NCBI GenBank assembly: GCA_029246685.1
Contig: JAQWMR010000016.1
Coordinates: 372,001 to 436,000, forward strand
Reading direction: 5' to 3'
DNA: 64,000 nucleotides
Source of the DNA: Acidimicrobiales bacterium
Lineage (GTDB): Bacteria; Actinomycetota; Acidimicrobiia; Acidimicrobiales; Aldehydirespiratoraceae
Notes under the pieces: generated by a model
Told to the model about the DNA's origin: nothing
The model's input: only the letters and a program-made list of their open reading frames with translations
Databases searched by the model: none
Program-made: the position numbers and the translations under genes
In this document: positions 7,831 through 16,746 of the stretch, piece after piece
How positions within the stretch are numbered: position 1 is the stretch's first letter
Layout of the letters: every line of letters begins with the position of its first letter

Positions 7831-9410
7831 CAGTGCTCCTTGAACGAAAGTTCGTCGGCGAACATCGCCTCGACCGCTGCAAGTTCCGCAGCCTCTGTCT
7901 CCTCAGACCAGTCCAGTCGGGCGGCCATACGCGCCGCGGCCGCGGCGGCCAGTTCAGTTCGGCGCGCCGGCACGTACCAGGCGAGCCGCGTCCGTCGATA
8001 CACGACGTCCACCAGCGTGGTCGCCGCCTCGACGTCGATGGCCCAGTCGACTTCACCCGCGACGACGGGTTCGCCGTCGACGAGCGGTGCCGAGCCGAGG
8101 GCCAGCACGTCTGCGGCCTCTGACCCGTACATCCGCCGCAACCGGATTCCGAGTGGATCATCGCCGGACATCGTGGCGCCGCCCCCCGGGACCACCGCGG
8201 TGCCTGGCCCCTCCGGAAGACGTCGGCCAAGCTGCTTGGCGACGACATCCATCACCTCTTCGGCGAGCTTGCGGAAGCCCGTGAGCTTGCCGCCGGCGAT
8301 CGAGATCATCCCGCCCGATCCGACGGTCACCTCGTCCTTGCGGCTCATCTCCTTCGCCTCTTTGCCCTGCTGCGCGATCAACGGTCGCACGCCGGCCCAC
8401 GCGGCGATCACGTCATCGGTGCCGAGCGGATCGATGTCGAAGTACTTCGTCATCGGATCGAGCAGGTACTCGATGTCGCTCCGCTCGATCTCGGGCCACA
8501 ACGGGCGGTCGCCGTGGTAGCTCGTGTCGGTGGTACCGAAGTAGACGACGTCGCCTCGGGGGATGACGAAGATCGACCGCTTGTCGGGCGTGTTGGCGAT
8601 GACGAGGTGGTTGGCGGGGAAGCGATCACGAGGCACGACGGCGTGGACGCCCTTGGACAGATGCAGCAGCGTCTCCGGCGGGTCCTGTTCCATGCGGGCG
8701 ATCGACTCCACCCACGGCCCGGCTGCGTTCACGACGACATCGCCCCGCACAACGGCCTCTCGATCCGTGGCGGTGTCGCGGACGACGACACCCTCGACCC
8801 GGTCGCCGACGCGCACCACGTCGACCACGGGCGCTCGATTGGCGACGACCGCACCGAATTCGACGGCAGCGCGAAGCACCGCGAGGACGAGCCGAGAGTC
8901 GTCCGTCAGATACTCGCGGTAGGCGACGGCGTAGTCGTACGGGTCCGTCCGTAGATGTGGTTCGTGGGCGGTGATCTCCTCGCCCTTCCACACCTCGTGA
9001 CGGTCCGCGTCGTCGATACCGCCGAGCTTCTCGTAGGTGCCGATGCCGGCCCGGAACTTCGTGACGCTCGCCCAGTTGCGGGCGGGAACGACCATCCAGC
9101 ACGGCTCGGCGAGGTGCGGGGCCATCGCGTGAACCGCGGTCCGCTCACGCGCGGTCTTGCGGACGAGGTCCACCTCGCCGCTCGCGAGGTAGCGCAGACC
9201 GCCATGGATCAGCTTGGAACTGCGGCTGCTCGTGCCCGCCGCGAAATCGTCGGCTTCGAGCAGCGCGACCCGAAGGCCCCGAGCGGCCGCATCGCGAGCG
9301 ATGCCGGCGCCGGTGATGCCGCCACCGACGATCACAAGATCGAAACGGTCGGCTTCGAGCTCGTCCAGGCGGTCCGCTCGGCTGGACGGGGTCAGGGAGG
9401 GCGGCGTCAT
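7830..9410 (-). CDS. glpD: Aerobic glycerol-3-phosphate dehydrogenase
   Basis: A 526-residue FAD enzyme oxidising sn-glycerol-3-phosphate to DHAP at the membrane and passing electrons to quinones. Signatures: dinucleotide fold VIVGGGITGAGIARDAA (~residue 22), the GTSSRSSKLIHGGLRYL GlpD pattern, VFFGTTDTSYHGD-like VYFGTTDTSYHGDRP, and the GGKLTGFRKLAEE block. The ATG at 9410 was chosen because it gives the usual short N-terminal extension before the FAD fold; the frame stays open a long way upstream, but that part is antisense to the MFS gene. First gene of a three- or four-gene operon; 66 bases separate it from the divergent gene at 9477. Confidence 0.93.
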   Translation of the reverse strand: MTPPSLTPSSRADRLDELEADRFDLVIVGGGITGAGIARDAAARGLRVALLEADDFAAGTSSRSSKLIHGGLRYLASGEVDLVRKTARERTAVHAMAPHLAEPCWMVVPARNWASVTKFRAGIGTYEKLGGIDDADRHEVWKGEEITAHEPHLRTDPYDYAVAYREYLTDDSRLVLAVLRAAVEFGAVVANRAPVVDVVRVGDRVEGVVVRDTATDREAVVRGDVVVNAAGPWVESIARMEQDPPETLLHLSKGVHAVVPRDRFPANHLVIANTPDKRSIFVIPRGDVVYFGTTDTSYHGDRPLWPEIERSDIEYLLDPMTKYFDIDPLGTDDVIAAWAGVRPLIAQQGKEAKEMSRKDEVTVGSGGMISIAGGKLTGFRKLAEEVMDVVAKQLGRRLPEGPGTAVVPGGGATMSGDDPLGIRLRRMYGSEAADVLALGSAPLVDGEPVVAGEVDWAIDVEAATTLVDVVYRRTRLAWYVPARRTELAAAAAARMAARLDWSEETEAAELAAVEAMFADELSFKEH

Positions 9411-9476
9411 CGCCTTCGTTCTAGCCCAGACCCCCCGGTCTGTCGGCCGCCGGGCCGGGTTGCTACCGTCCGTGCC

Positions 9477-9959
9477 GTGGGCTGGCTCTTCGACATCGTC
9501 GTCGCGATCATCGGCAGCGGGATCGTTGTGACGGCCGGCATCATCACGGCAGGCACCCTCTGGCTCAGGCGTCGCAACCAGGTGGTGGCCGGTGTGAAGT
9601 CTCCTGCGCCGCTCGGCTGGCTCAACTCCGGACGTCGGGAAGCCAGACTGCATCGACGGCTGCGCGCCAGCGGGCGACGCCTCGAGTTGGTTCCGCCGAC
9701 CGAAGACGTCGCGGAGCTGGTCAGCCGGCTTCAGATCGAGCTCGTCGAGGTGGACGAGTACCTCGTCACCGTGTCGCGCCGACCGAAGCAGGTCCGGCGG
9801 GAAGATCGCAAGGCCGTGGAGGAGCGCGTCGAGGAGATCGAGTCGCTCGTTCGCCGGATCGAAGAACGGAACCGCACGGAGCTCTTGAGCCTCGACGAAC
9901 TCGGCGAACGCCTCGATCTCCTCGAGGCCGCGGACGACGAACTCGGCCCACCCGAGTAG
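9477..9959 (+). CDS. Single-pass membrane protein with coiled-coil tail
   Basis: A 160-residue protein starting at GTG 9477. One N-terminal membrane helix (GWLFDIVVAIIGSGIVVTAGIITAGTLWL is the hydrophobic region) is followed by a basic segment and a heptad-rich acidic/basic region from about residue 75 to the end (EERVEEIESLVRRIEERNRTEL), predicted coiled coil. No family recognised. It is divergent from glpD, with only 66 bases for both promoters. Confidence 0.7.
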   Translation: MGWLFDIVVAIIGSGIVVTAGIITAGTLWLRRRNQVVAGVKSPAPLGWLNSGRREARLHRRLRASGRRLELVPPTEDVAELVSRLQIELVEVDEYLVTVSRRPKQVRREDRKAVEERVEEIESLVRRIEERNRTELLSLDELGERLDLLEAADDELGPPE

Positions 9960-10010
9960 CCAGCGACGAAACAACCACCGCCCTGCGCGGCGAGGCCGTA
10001 GCCTGCGCTG

Positions 10011-11216
10011 ATGTCCCCCGACCGCAGCGCCGCCATCTGGCTGTTCTCGATCCTCTCCGCGGTCTTGTCGATGGGCTACGGCGTGCTCTTCACCCTCGTC
10101 GGGGACTGGCGCGACCAATACGGGATCTCCGAGACCGCAGTCGGCGGGATCATCGGTATCGGATTCCTGTCCGCCTTCGTGGCCCAGGTGTTCATCGCGC
10201 CTCTGGCCGATCGGGGTCGGGCCCGGCAGTTGATCCTGCTCGGGGTCTGCGCCGACATCGTCGGCCTGCTGCTCATGGGCTTCGGTACCACCCTCGAGGT
10301 CCTGCTGATCGGGCGGGTCATCTCCGGCGTCGGAATCGGCACCGCGATCCCCGCCGTGCGCCGCATCGTGATCCTCGCCGACCCGGACCATCTCGGCGAG
10401 AACCTCGGACGCCTGCTGTCCGCCGACGTATTCGGATTCGCGCTCGGGCCGGCGATCAGCGCGGTACTCGTCGGCCCGTTCGGACTGTCCGCTCCCTTCA
10501 TCGCGGTGGCTACGGTGTCCGCCACATGCGTTCTCGTCGTCTCCTGGTTCGACGTCGAAGAGTCTGCTGAGGAGTCGACGCAGACACTGGCGGTCGACCT
10601 CCTGCGGAGCCGCGTCGTGGCCGGAGCGATCGCGCTCGGATGTGCCGTCTTCATCATGATCGGCGCCTTCGACGCGCTGTGGGACGTGGTCCACGAGGAC
10701 CTCAACACGAACGACTGGCTCGCCAATCTCGGCATCACCCTCTTCGCGCTCCCGATCGTCATCTTCGGTCCGACGAGCGGGCGACTCGCCCAACGGGTCG
10801 GACCGTTCCGAATCGGATCGCTCGGGCTGCTGGTCGGCGCGGCGTTCATGATCACCTACGGCCAGCTCCCATCCGGCGGCTGGATCTTTGCCGTGGGCAT
10901 GTTTCACGCGGTCGCCGACGGGCTGAGCGTTGCTTCGAGCGGCGTGGCCATCTCGCTGTCGGTCCCCGAGGAACGCCAGGCCGGCGCCCAGGGATTGATG
11001 GGCGCGGCGCAGTCCGTGACCGCAGGAATCACGGCCGTGGTCGTTGGTGCTCTCTACGAAGGACCGGGTCGAGCGGTCGCGTACGGAGTCACCGGGATCG
11101 GCATGCTCGTGTTCGTTGCGGCCGGTGTGTGGCTCGCATGGCCCTTCATCCAGGACCGGAACCGCGGGCTGCTCGCCGCGGACCCAGAGCCGGAGCCCTA
11201 CGCCGGGTCGAGATAG
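10011..11216 (+). CDS. MFS transporter
   Basis: A 401-residue major facilitator with about twelve hydrophobic segments. The loop 2-3 signature is present as APLADRGRARQLILLG, and helix 4 carries GRVISGVGIGTAIPAVRR, which suggests a drug-efflux-type (DHA) MFS. Substrate unknown. The 3' end overlaps the convergent nitroreductase-like gene by 19 bases. Confidence 0.88.
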   Translation: MSPDRSAAIWLFSILSAVLSMGYGVLFTLVGDWRDQYGISETAVGGIIGIGFLSAFVAQVFIAPLADRGRARQLILLGVCADIVGLLLMGFGTTLEVLLIGRVISGVGIGTAIPAVRRIVILADPDHLGENLGRLLSADVFGFALGPAISAVLVGPFGLSAPFIAVATVSATCVLVVSWFDVEESAEESTQTLAVDLLRSRVVAGAIALGCAVFIMIGAFDALWDVVHEDLNTNDWLANLGITLFALPIVIFGPTSGRLAQRVGPFRIGSLGLLVGAAFMITYGQLPSGGWIFAVGMFHAVADGLSVASSGVAISLSVPEERQAGAQGLMGAAQSVTAGITAVVVGALYEGPGRAVAYGVTGIGMLVFVAAGVWLAWPFIQDRNRGLLAADPEPEPYAGSR

Positions 11217-11626
11217 ACGAGCGGGATCTCCCGGTCCGTCTTCTCCTGGTACCCGGCGTAGTTCTTGTACTTGCCCGTGACCGTGGGCCACAGCTCGGCC
11301 CGCTCCTCCGAGGACAGGATCCGTGCCGTATAGGGCTTCGCGGCGTCACCGTTCTGGGCGACCTCCACCGCCGAGTCGTCGCGCAGATTGAGGAACCAGG
11401 CCGGATGGTTGTCGTCTCCACCGCGGCTCGCCACGACCAGGAGCGAGTCCCCGTCCTGATGAGGTGACGTCAGCATGAGCGAGCGCTTCGCGCCGGACTT
11501 GCGTCCCGCTGTCGTGAGTTCGAGCACGGGCATTTTGCCCGCGGTCCACCCCATCCGACCGCCGCTGATCTTCAGCAGGCTGCGGTGGACGGTATTCATG
11601 GTCTTGAGAGCGAAGTCGCTGGGCAT
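11198..11626 (-). CDS. Deazaflavin(F420)-dependent nitroreductase-family protein
   Basis: A 142-residue protein of the Ddn family (split beta-barrel, F420 or flavin binding). Visible features are PVLELTTAGRKSGAKRSLML (the TxGRKSG-type phosphate-binding loop), NHPAWFLNLRDD (the conserved PxWxxNLxA-type block) and a C-terminal YKNYAGYQEKTDREIPLVYLDPA. The ATG at 11626 gives the normal length. With the LLM oxidoreductase at 48.7 kb it suggests the organism makes F420. The substrate cannot be predicted. Confidence 0.88.
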   Translation of the reverse strand: MPSDFALKTMNTVHRSLLKISGGRMGWTAGKMPVLELTTAGRKSGAKRSLMLTSPHQDGDSLLVVASRGGDDNHPAWFLNLRDDSAVEVAQNGDAAKPYTARILSSEERAELWPTVTGKYKNYAGYQEKTDREIPLVYLDPA

Positions 11627-11671
11627 AAGGCGACCGTAGTGCGCATCTCGACGATCATCTACGGTGCCGCG

Positions 11672-12397
11672 ATGCGCTTCGTCGGGGTGGACCTCGCCGC
11701 TCAGCCGGAAAAGACGAGCATGTGTCTGCTCGATTGGCGTCGCCGCCCGCAGGTCGTTGACATCATCCGTCCGGCCACGGACGACGCGATCGTGACCGCC
11801 GCGCTCGACGCCATGGGAGTCGGGATCGACTGCCCGTTCGGCTGGCCGACGCCGTTCGTCGAGAAGGTCCGGCGCTGGCACGAGGGGCACGGCGCCGCGA
11901 ACGACGGCGCGACCTCGCGGGACCTGCGTCTGCGCACAACCGACCAGTGGATCCGTGCCCACGTGCCGCGCGATCCGTTGAGCGTGTCGACCGACCGCCT
12001 CGGCATCGTCGCCCTCCGGGGCATCGGCATCCTCGAGAAGCTTCTCGGCCCGACTGGGGATCGTTCAGGCCGGCGAGGCATCTACGAGGCATACCCGGGC
12101 GGCACGCTCGCCGTCTGGGGGCTCCCCTCCACCGGATACAAGGGCAAGGACGGAGGCGAGAAGCGGGCGGAGATCGTCGAATCGCTCCGAGAAGTGATCG
12201 ACTTCGGCTCCTTCGAGGAAGCGGCCGTCGGCAGCGACGACGACCTCGACGCCATCCTGACGGCGGTGGTCGCCGGTCTCGGCCGGGCGAGAGTCACCAC
12301 CCGTCCACCGGCCGAGCACCGCCGAGTCGCCGCGATCGAAGGCTGGATCCACGTGCCGACGGTCATCCGCGACAAAGTCGCCGACATCTCGTTCTAG
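11672..12397 (+). CDS. DUF429 protein (RNase-H-fold, predicted nuclease)
   Basis: A 241-residue DUF429 protein. It begins MRFVGVDLAAQPEKT, the acidic first strand of an RNase-H-like fold, and has VGIDCPFGWP, RTTDQWIR and the C-terminal SDDDLDAILTAVVAG, where acidic residues would complete a metal site. The family is considered a predicted nuclease without confirmed activity. It is divergent from the nitroreductase-like gene with only 45 bases between. Confidence 0.85.
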   Translation: MRFVGVDLAAQPEKTSMCLLDWRRRPQVVDIIRPATDDAIVTAALDAMGVGIDCPFGWPTPFVEKVRRWHEGHGAANDGATSRDLRLRTTDQWIRAHVPRDPLSVSTDRLGIVALRGIGILEKLLGPTGDRSGRRGIYEAYPGGTLAVWGLPSTGYKGKDGGEKRAEIVESLREVIDFGSFEEAAVGSDDDLDAILTAVVAGLGRARVTTRPPAEHRRVAAIEGWIHVPTVIRDKVADISF

Positions 12398-12406
12398 GGT
12401 TCAGGC

Positions 12407-13552
12407 GTGCGGAAGCTCACGGCGGTTCTGGTCACGACAGTGGTCTGTGCCGCGTCGTGTGCCGACGACGGAGGCGGCGGAATCGGTCCAGACGCACCGC
12501 CTCGACACGAGGGCGCTGCTCGAAGTCCTGGAGTACGTCCCGGACTCGTCGCGCTTCGTGTGGTTCACCGACTGGAGTCGCGCCGGTCGCAAGCTCGGCG
12601 TCGAGTGCGACGATGACGACCCTGGCGACTGGCTCGGCGAACTCACGAATCCCTCCAACGCGGCGGTGCCGATCCCACAGGTGCTCATCAGTACACTCCG
12701 CGAACCGTCCGATCTGCAGACGAGTTTCGGGTTCGGAGTCTGCGATGTCGCCGCCTCGGCGACGACTTGGGACGGCGTCCAGGTTCTCGACGTCTTCCAT
12801 ACGACGCGGAGCCCGGACGCGATCGTGGAGTCGATCGCCGACGATCCGGTGTGGGGCCCGGAGCTCCGCACGGGCGAAGTCGACGACGGCACGCTCCACG
12901 AGAGGCTCGGAGTGGCTCGGACCTCATGCGCGAGGGGACCTCCGCGGTCCGTCCGATCGGCCGCGCCCACCGTCTCTTCGTAGACGGGGACGGGACGGTC
13001 GTCCGCGGCTTCGAGACCGATCACCTCCTCGACTCCACCGGCGCCGCGCTCAGAGACATCTCGCTGACCGGCAACTCGACGATCACCGAGATGGCGGAGA
13101 TCCTGGATCGAGTCGGCGCGTTCGGTGGGTTCGCCCTGGTCCGGCCCGAGCCGACCGAAGCCTCCACGATCGCCGGCAGCCTCGCGAGCCCCGAGCGCTT
13201 GGCGGCGGTCCAAGCAGCGATCGACGCCCGTCCAACGACCGACATCCCGCAACAACTGCTCGTCGCGTGGGCGATCCGGGATGAAATGGTCCACAACTGG
13301 ATTCTGGCGGGCTACGGCACAGAGGCGGAGGCCGAACCTGCGGTCGATCAATGGGCCACCCACCTGATTACCGGCGAACTGTTCACGAGGCCCGGCGAGA
13401 TGTGGGTCGACTACTTCCCCGACCTGACCGTCGAGCGGCAGGGCCTTGTCGTGGTCGCGCACACCAGCTGGGCCGCCGAGGGAGACGAACGGGCGGACGT
13501 CCTTCTTCGACTGCTTGACAGTGCAGAGATGCTCTTCACCTTCGCCTCATGA
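12407..13552 (+). pseudogene. Lipoprotein gene broken by two frameshifts
   Basis: Starts with a clear lipoprotein signal, MRKLTAVLVTTVVCAASC, followed by Ala-Asp-Asp-Gly. The reading frame then moves by one base near 12465-12485 (to a segment with LDTRALLEVLEYVPDSSRF) and moves back near 12905-12925 (to the segment with RLFVDGDGTVVRGFETDHLL), ending at 13552. Joined, the three pieces make one protein of about 380 residues. The coding character continues across both breaks, so this is either a recent pseudogene or two compensating sequencing indels. Family not recognised. Start is 10 bases downstream of the DUF429 gene. Confidence 0.7.
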
Positions 13553-13589
13553 GGGCGGCGACGCAGCAGGAAGTGACGACGACGCGGCG

Positions 13590-14387
13590 TCAGGTTGTGG
13601 GGATGAAGTCCTGGAACTGACCCACTGTCAGCCCGGCGTCCACCACGAAGTCGCCGCCCGTGCAGCTCATGGACTCGTCGCTCGCCAAGAACAGCGCCAT
13701 ATTGGCCACGTCGCGCAGCCGGCTGCCCGGCTCGGCGTCGTCGGGCGCAGCGAGGATCGACTGCATCATCTGGTGGGGCATGTCCGACAGGTCCGGGTTG
13801 CCCGGCAGGAACTCTGAGCTCATGTTCGGATTGCCCGCTTCGGGGCACACGGCGTTGACCCGGATCCGATGTCGGCCCAGCTCGATCGAGGCCGACTTCG
13901 TGATGCCGCGGAGCCCCCACTTGGTCGACGCGTAGGCCGACACACCGTTCATGCCCTTCACACCATCGGTGGACACGACATTGACGATCGACCCGCCGCC
14001 GTTGTCCCTCATCGTCTCGAACACTGCCTGGATGCCGAGATAGGGCCCGAGCTGGTTGACCTCCACGAGCCGAAGGAAGTCCTGTTTCGCCGTGGCTACG
14101 AGCGACTCGAGGAGAAGCACTGCAGCGTTGTTCACGAGGATGTCGACGGCGCCGAACGCCACGGTCGCTGCTGAGACCGCAGCCGACCACGACTCGGGCT
14201 CTCGGACATCGAGCTCGATCGCGACGGCACGATCACCGATCGCGGCGGCGACCTCACCCACCTGGTCGACCTTCACGTCGCCGAGCACTACCGCAGCACC
14301 CTCGGCCGCGAAGAGACGAGCGACTTCCGCGCCGGTCCCCTGTGCCGCGCCGGTGATGAGCGCGACCTTGCCGTCGAGGCGTCCCAT
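13590..14387 (-). CDS. SDR-family NAD(P)-dependent oxidoreductase
   Basis: A 265-residue classical short-chain dehydrogenase. Cofactor motif TGAAQGTGAEVARLF (TGxxxGxG) at the N-terminus, NNAAV, and a YASTK catalytic block (Tyr-x-x-x-Lys). The N-terminal MGRLDGKVALITGA start at 14387 is 8 bases after the stop of the upstream esterase gene, so the two form a unit. Substrate unknown; steroid or alcohol dehydrogenases of this type are common next to HSL esterases in actinobacteria. Confidence 0.9.
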   Translation of the reverse strand: MGRLDGKVALITGAAQGTGAEVARLFAAEGAAVVLGDVKVDQVGEVAAAIGDRAVAIELDVREPESWSAAVSAATVAFGAVDILVNNAAVLLLESLVATAKQDFLRLVEVNQLGPYLGIQAVFETMRDNGGGSIVNVVSTDGVKGMNGVSAYASTKWGLRGITKSASIELGRHRIRVNAVCPEAGNPNMSSEFLPGNPDLSDMPHQMMQSILAAPDDAEPGSRLRDVANMALFLASDESMSCTGGDFVVDAGLTVGQFQDFIPTT

Positions 14388-14395
14388 GTCGGTGT

Positions 14396-15427
14396 CTAGT
14401 CCGTCGCGAAGGCGGCGAGATCGCGGGCGGTGTCGCGCGAGATCTCGGTGCACGCCATCGGGAAGATCTCGGTGCCGTGCATGGTGCCCATGACCTGACG
14501 GCAGCGGGCGGGCACATCTGCCTCGAGGAGCAGGCGATAGAACTCGATGCCTTCGTCGCGCAGCGGATCACACTCGTTCACGCTGATGATCGTCTTCGGG
14601 AATCCGGTCACATCGTCGACCGAGGCGAACGACGGCCACGCCATCGGATCCTTCGCGTCGAACGCCTCGATGCCGTAGCCCATGCGGCCGCTGTTGCTGT
14701 GCAGCGAGAGAAGGATGCCCTCGTTCTCTGTAGACGACGGATGCTGCGGAAGCGGCCATTCACCGGCGATGTAGGGGCACAGCGCGTAGAGACCGTGGAC
14801 CTTGTCGAGATCGCCCGACGCCTTCAGCCGCATCGTGGTGGCGATCGACAGGTTCCCGCCGCCGCTCTCCCCCGCGATGGTGACCCGGCTCGTGTCGATG
14901 CCGAGCTCGGCGGCGTTGTCGAGAACCCAGTGGAATCCGGACACGCAGTCGTTGAGACCGCCCGGGTACTTCACGACCTCGGGCGCCGACGAGGGCGAGA
15001 TCGAGTTGCGGAAGTCGACCATGGCCACCGCCACGCCGTTCGCTGCGATGATCTTGGCCCACGCCCGGTAGTTGCCGTCGTAGGCCGACATCGAGGCCAT
15101 TCCGCCGCCATGGATGTAGTAGATCCCTGGCACCACATCGTCGTTGTCCGGGCGGACCACCCGGATCTTGATCGTGTTGCCATCAGGCGTCGACGTGAAC
15201 TCGTGCTCGGTGATCGCCAGCCCCGCGGACGGCGCGATCTCTTCCGTGTCGTTGGCGTCCATGATCGCGGCGATCATCGCCGTCATGTCGTTCGCGGCAG
15301 CCTGTTCCACGAGCTGTTCCCAGCTCTCGGCGTCGCTCGGCTCTATCTTGGGAAAAGCGGCGAGCATCGCCCGAAGGCGAGGATCAAGACGGCGATCGGT
15401 TTCGACGGAGACTTCGGTGGCGGCCAT
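14396..15427 (-). CDS. HSL-type alpha/beta hydrolase (esterase)
   Basis: A 343-residue esterase of the hormone-sensitive-lipase family. The oxyanion-hole motif IYYIHGGGMA and the nucleophile elbow IAGESGGGN are both present; NECDPLRDEG carries the acid and MHGTE the His region. Start ATG 15427 has an AGGAGCCCC-type purine stretch upstream. Same strand and 8 bases from the SDR gene, suggesting sequential hydrolysis and oxidation of an ester or alcohol. Confidence 0.9.
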   Translation of the reverse strand: MAATEVSVETDRRLDPRLRAMLAAFPKIEPSDAESWEQLVEQAAANDMTAMIAAIMDANDTEEIAPSAGLAITEHEFTSTPDGNTIKIRVVRPDNDDVVPGIYYIHGGGMASMSAYDGNYRAWAKIIAANGVAVAMVDFRNSISPSSAPEVVKYPGGLNDCVSGFHWVLDNAAELGIDTSRVTIAGESGGGNLSIATTMRLKASGDLDKVHGLYALCPYIAGEWPLPQHPSSTENEGILLSLHSNSGRMGYGIEAFDAKDPMAWPSFASVDDVTGFPKTIISVNECDPLRDEGIEFYRLLLEADVPARCRQVMGTMHGTEIFPMACTEISRDTARDLAAFATD

Positions 15428-15471
15428 ACGGGGCTCCTTCAGACGGATCCGCCATGCTCGCGCTCTAGCGG

Positions 15472-15870
15472 TCAGTAGTCGATTTCGTAGGCGTCGAGAC
15501 CGTCCGTCACGGTCACGCCGGGGTGACGGGAGAGGTGGAGCCACCGCATCCCGTCCGAGTGATCGAGTCGAAAGTCGGCTCTCGGACCGACGACGCGGTG
15601 ATGGCGATAGTCGACCCGGCCGGCGGTGTTCCCCTCGAACGTCGAGTAGAACTCGCCCTTCTCGTAGCGATCAAGTTCGGTCGGCTCGTCCTCGAAGTGA
15701 AAGAAGACGTCGACGGCGCGAGCGGCGTGATCGGGTCGAATGGCGAACCCCCAGAGGTTCGGTCCAAAGCGCCCGGCCAGCGCGTGGGTTGCGCAGCCGT
15801 CCATGTCGAACGCGGACTCCAACCAGTCCGGCGTCGGGTCGTGCTCACCTAGCCACGCTCCCTCAGACAT
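15472..15870 (-). CDS. Hypothetical protein, 132 residues
   Basis: A compact soluble protein with no signal peptide, rich in aromatic and acidic residues (GPNLWGFAIRPDHAARAVDV, FHFEDEPTELDRYEKGEFY). It reads as real coding sequence on this strand, with the usual third-position GC bias. Family not recognised. It lies 44 bases upstream of the esterase gene and may be the first gene of that unit. Confidence 0.6.
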   Translation of the reverse strand: MSEGAWLGEHDPTPDWLESAFDMDGCATHALAGRFGPNLWGFAIRPDHAARAVDVFFHFEDEPTELDRYEKGEFYSTFEGNTAGRVDYRHHRVVGPRADFRLDHSDGMRWLHLSRHPGVTVTDGLDAYEIDY

Positions 15871-15984
15871 CAGGGCTCCAGTTTGCGTTCGTCGGGACGA
15901 TGCTCGGCTTCGCAGTGCCCTTCACCATAAACACATCTCTGCTTCGGCATGCTCGCACCCCAACGGTGCGCCGTTTACCGGGGC

Positions 15985-16370
15985 TCAGTCCGACGACCGG
16001 AACCATCGGCGGCGCTGCAGTCCGGCTTCCAGCATCCGCATTGCGGTGCGCATGTCAACCACCTGTTGCTCCAGTAGGTCTGCCTTCTGTTCGGCTAGCT
16101 CGGCGAGATCCCGCATGGCGACCAGCTCGGCTGCGAGGTCCGGCGTAGGTGCTAGCGATATCGCCGTGTTGCTGTCGGCGTCGGTGGTGCCGGTCCAGAT
16201 GCCCTCGGCCACGAGCGATGCAACAGGGATCGACCATGAGCGACGGTCGTTGCGGGCTGCTCCGGGATCTTGTCGGCCTTCAATCGTTGGCGGATCGTCG
16301 CAACGGACATGTGGGACTGCGCCCAGGCCTTGGTGAGGCTGACGGTTGGCCCGCCTACATCATCACTCAT
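15985..16370 (-). pseudogene. Excisionase-like HTH gene with a 1-base deletion (copy 1)
   Basis: Starts MSDDVGGPTVSLTKAWAQ and contains the HTH element MSVATIRQRLKADKIP, like the small HTH proteins that accompany integrases in actinobacterial elements. Near 16261-16265 one G is missing relative to the sister copy at 17.2 kb (which reads P-G-A-A-R-N); skipping it restores R-N-D-R-R-S-W-S-I-P-V-A-S-L-V-A-E-G, the normal second half, followed by an acidic/Gln-rich coiled coil (LAAELVAMRDLAELAEQK) and stop at 15985. The start ATG overlaps the end of the small gene at 16363-16497. Pseudogene or single sequencing error. Confidence 0.75.
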
Positions 16371-16497
16371 CGCCGCCCCTCCACTCCTCTGGCTTGTACT
16401 CGCTGTCATCCTCGATGAAGCAGTCGACAATCCCGCTGCCCACTTCACCGAGCAACCCGGACCGCAAGCCACCCAGGTCGTCGTATGCAGTCGCCAT
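16363..16497 (-). CDS. 44-residue ORF between integrase remnant and HTH gene
   Basis: Starts MATAYDDLGGLRSGLLGEV and ends WRGGDE. The ATG follows the TAG stop of the integrase remnant by a single base and the stop overlaps the HTH start region, as in a compact element operon. Acidic composition. Family not recognised. It is too short to be sure it is translated, but its tight spacing between two recognisable mobile-element parts supports it. Confidence 0.45.
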   Translation of the reverse strand: MATAYDDLGGLRSGLLGEVGSGIVDCFIEDDSEYKPEEWRGGDE

Positions 16498-16725
16498 CTA
16501 CTGGGCCGAAGCAATCCCTTCGGCAGCGTCTCGCTGCATGCCAGCATTCACGTGAGAGCAGGTGTCGAGTGTGACTTTGATGGTGGCATGTACGAGGCGT
16601 CCTTGAACCACTTTGGGATGAATGCCCGCCTTGAGAACCAGTGTCGCCCACCTTTGCCGAAGGTCGTGCAGGCGAATCAGGGGCAGGCCGTCGCCAGCAG
16701 CCGACTTTTCATCCCCCCCCCCGGG
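16498..16725 (-). pseudogene. C-terminal remnant of a tyrosine recombinase (integrase)
   Basis: About 75 codons ending at TAG 16498-16500. The peptide LIRLHDLRQRWATLVLKAG followed by IHPKVVQGRLVHATIKVTLD matches the catalytic C-terminus of phage-type integrases. HDLR carries the HxxR pair. The usual L-G-H is V-H here, and the nucleophile in D-T-Y-S-H is replaced by Cys (codon TGC on the minus strand, 16558-16560), so it could not cleave DNA. The upstream end is lost at a G/C run around 16714-16722. Confidence 0.8.
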
Positions 16726-16746
16726 CTCTCGGCCCTTACCCTTCGT

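Noticed and set aside
7830..11291. A 1153-codon open frame on the minus strand
   Set aside because: Only the part up to 9410 is glpD; the rest is antisense to the MFS transporter gene and has skewed low-complexity composition, as expected from antisense of high-GC coding DNA.
12407..13552. Programmed frameshifting in the lipoprotein gene
   Set aside because: No slippery motif or hairpin is evident, and the second shift cancels the first, as in sequencing error or decay.
15144..16148. Long plus-strand frame opposite the esterase and hypothetical genes
   Set aside because: Arg/Ser/Pro-rich composition typical of antisense frames, no domain.
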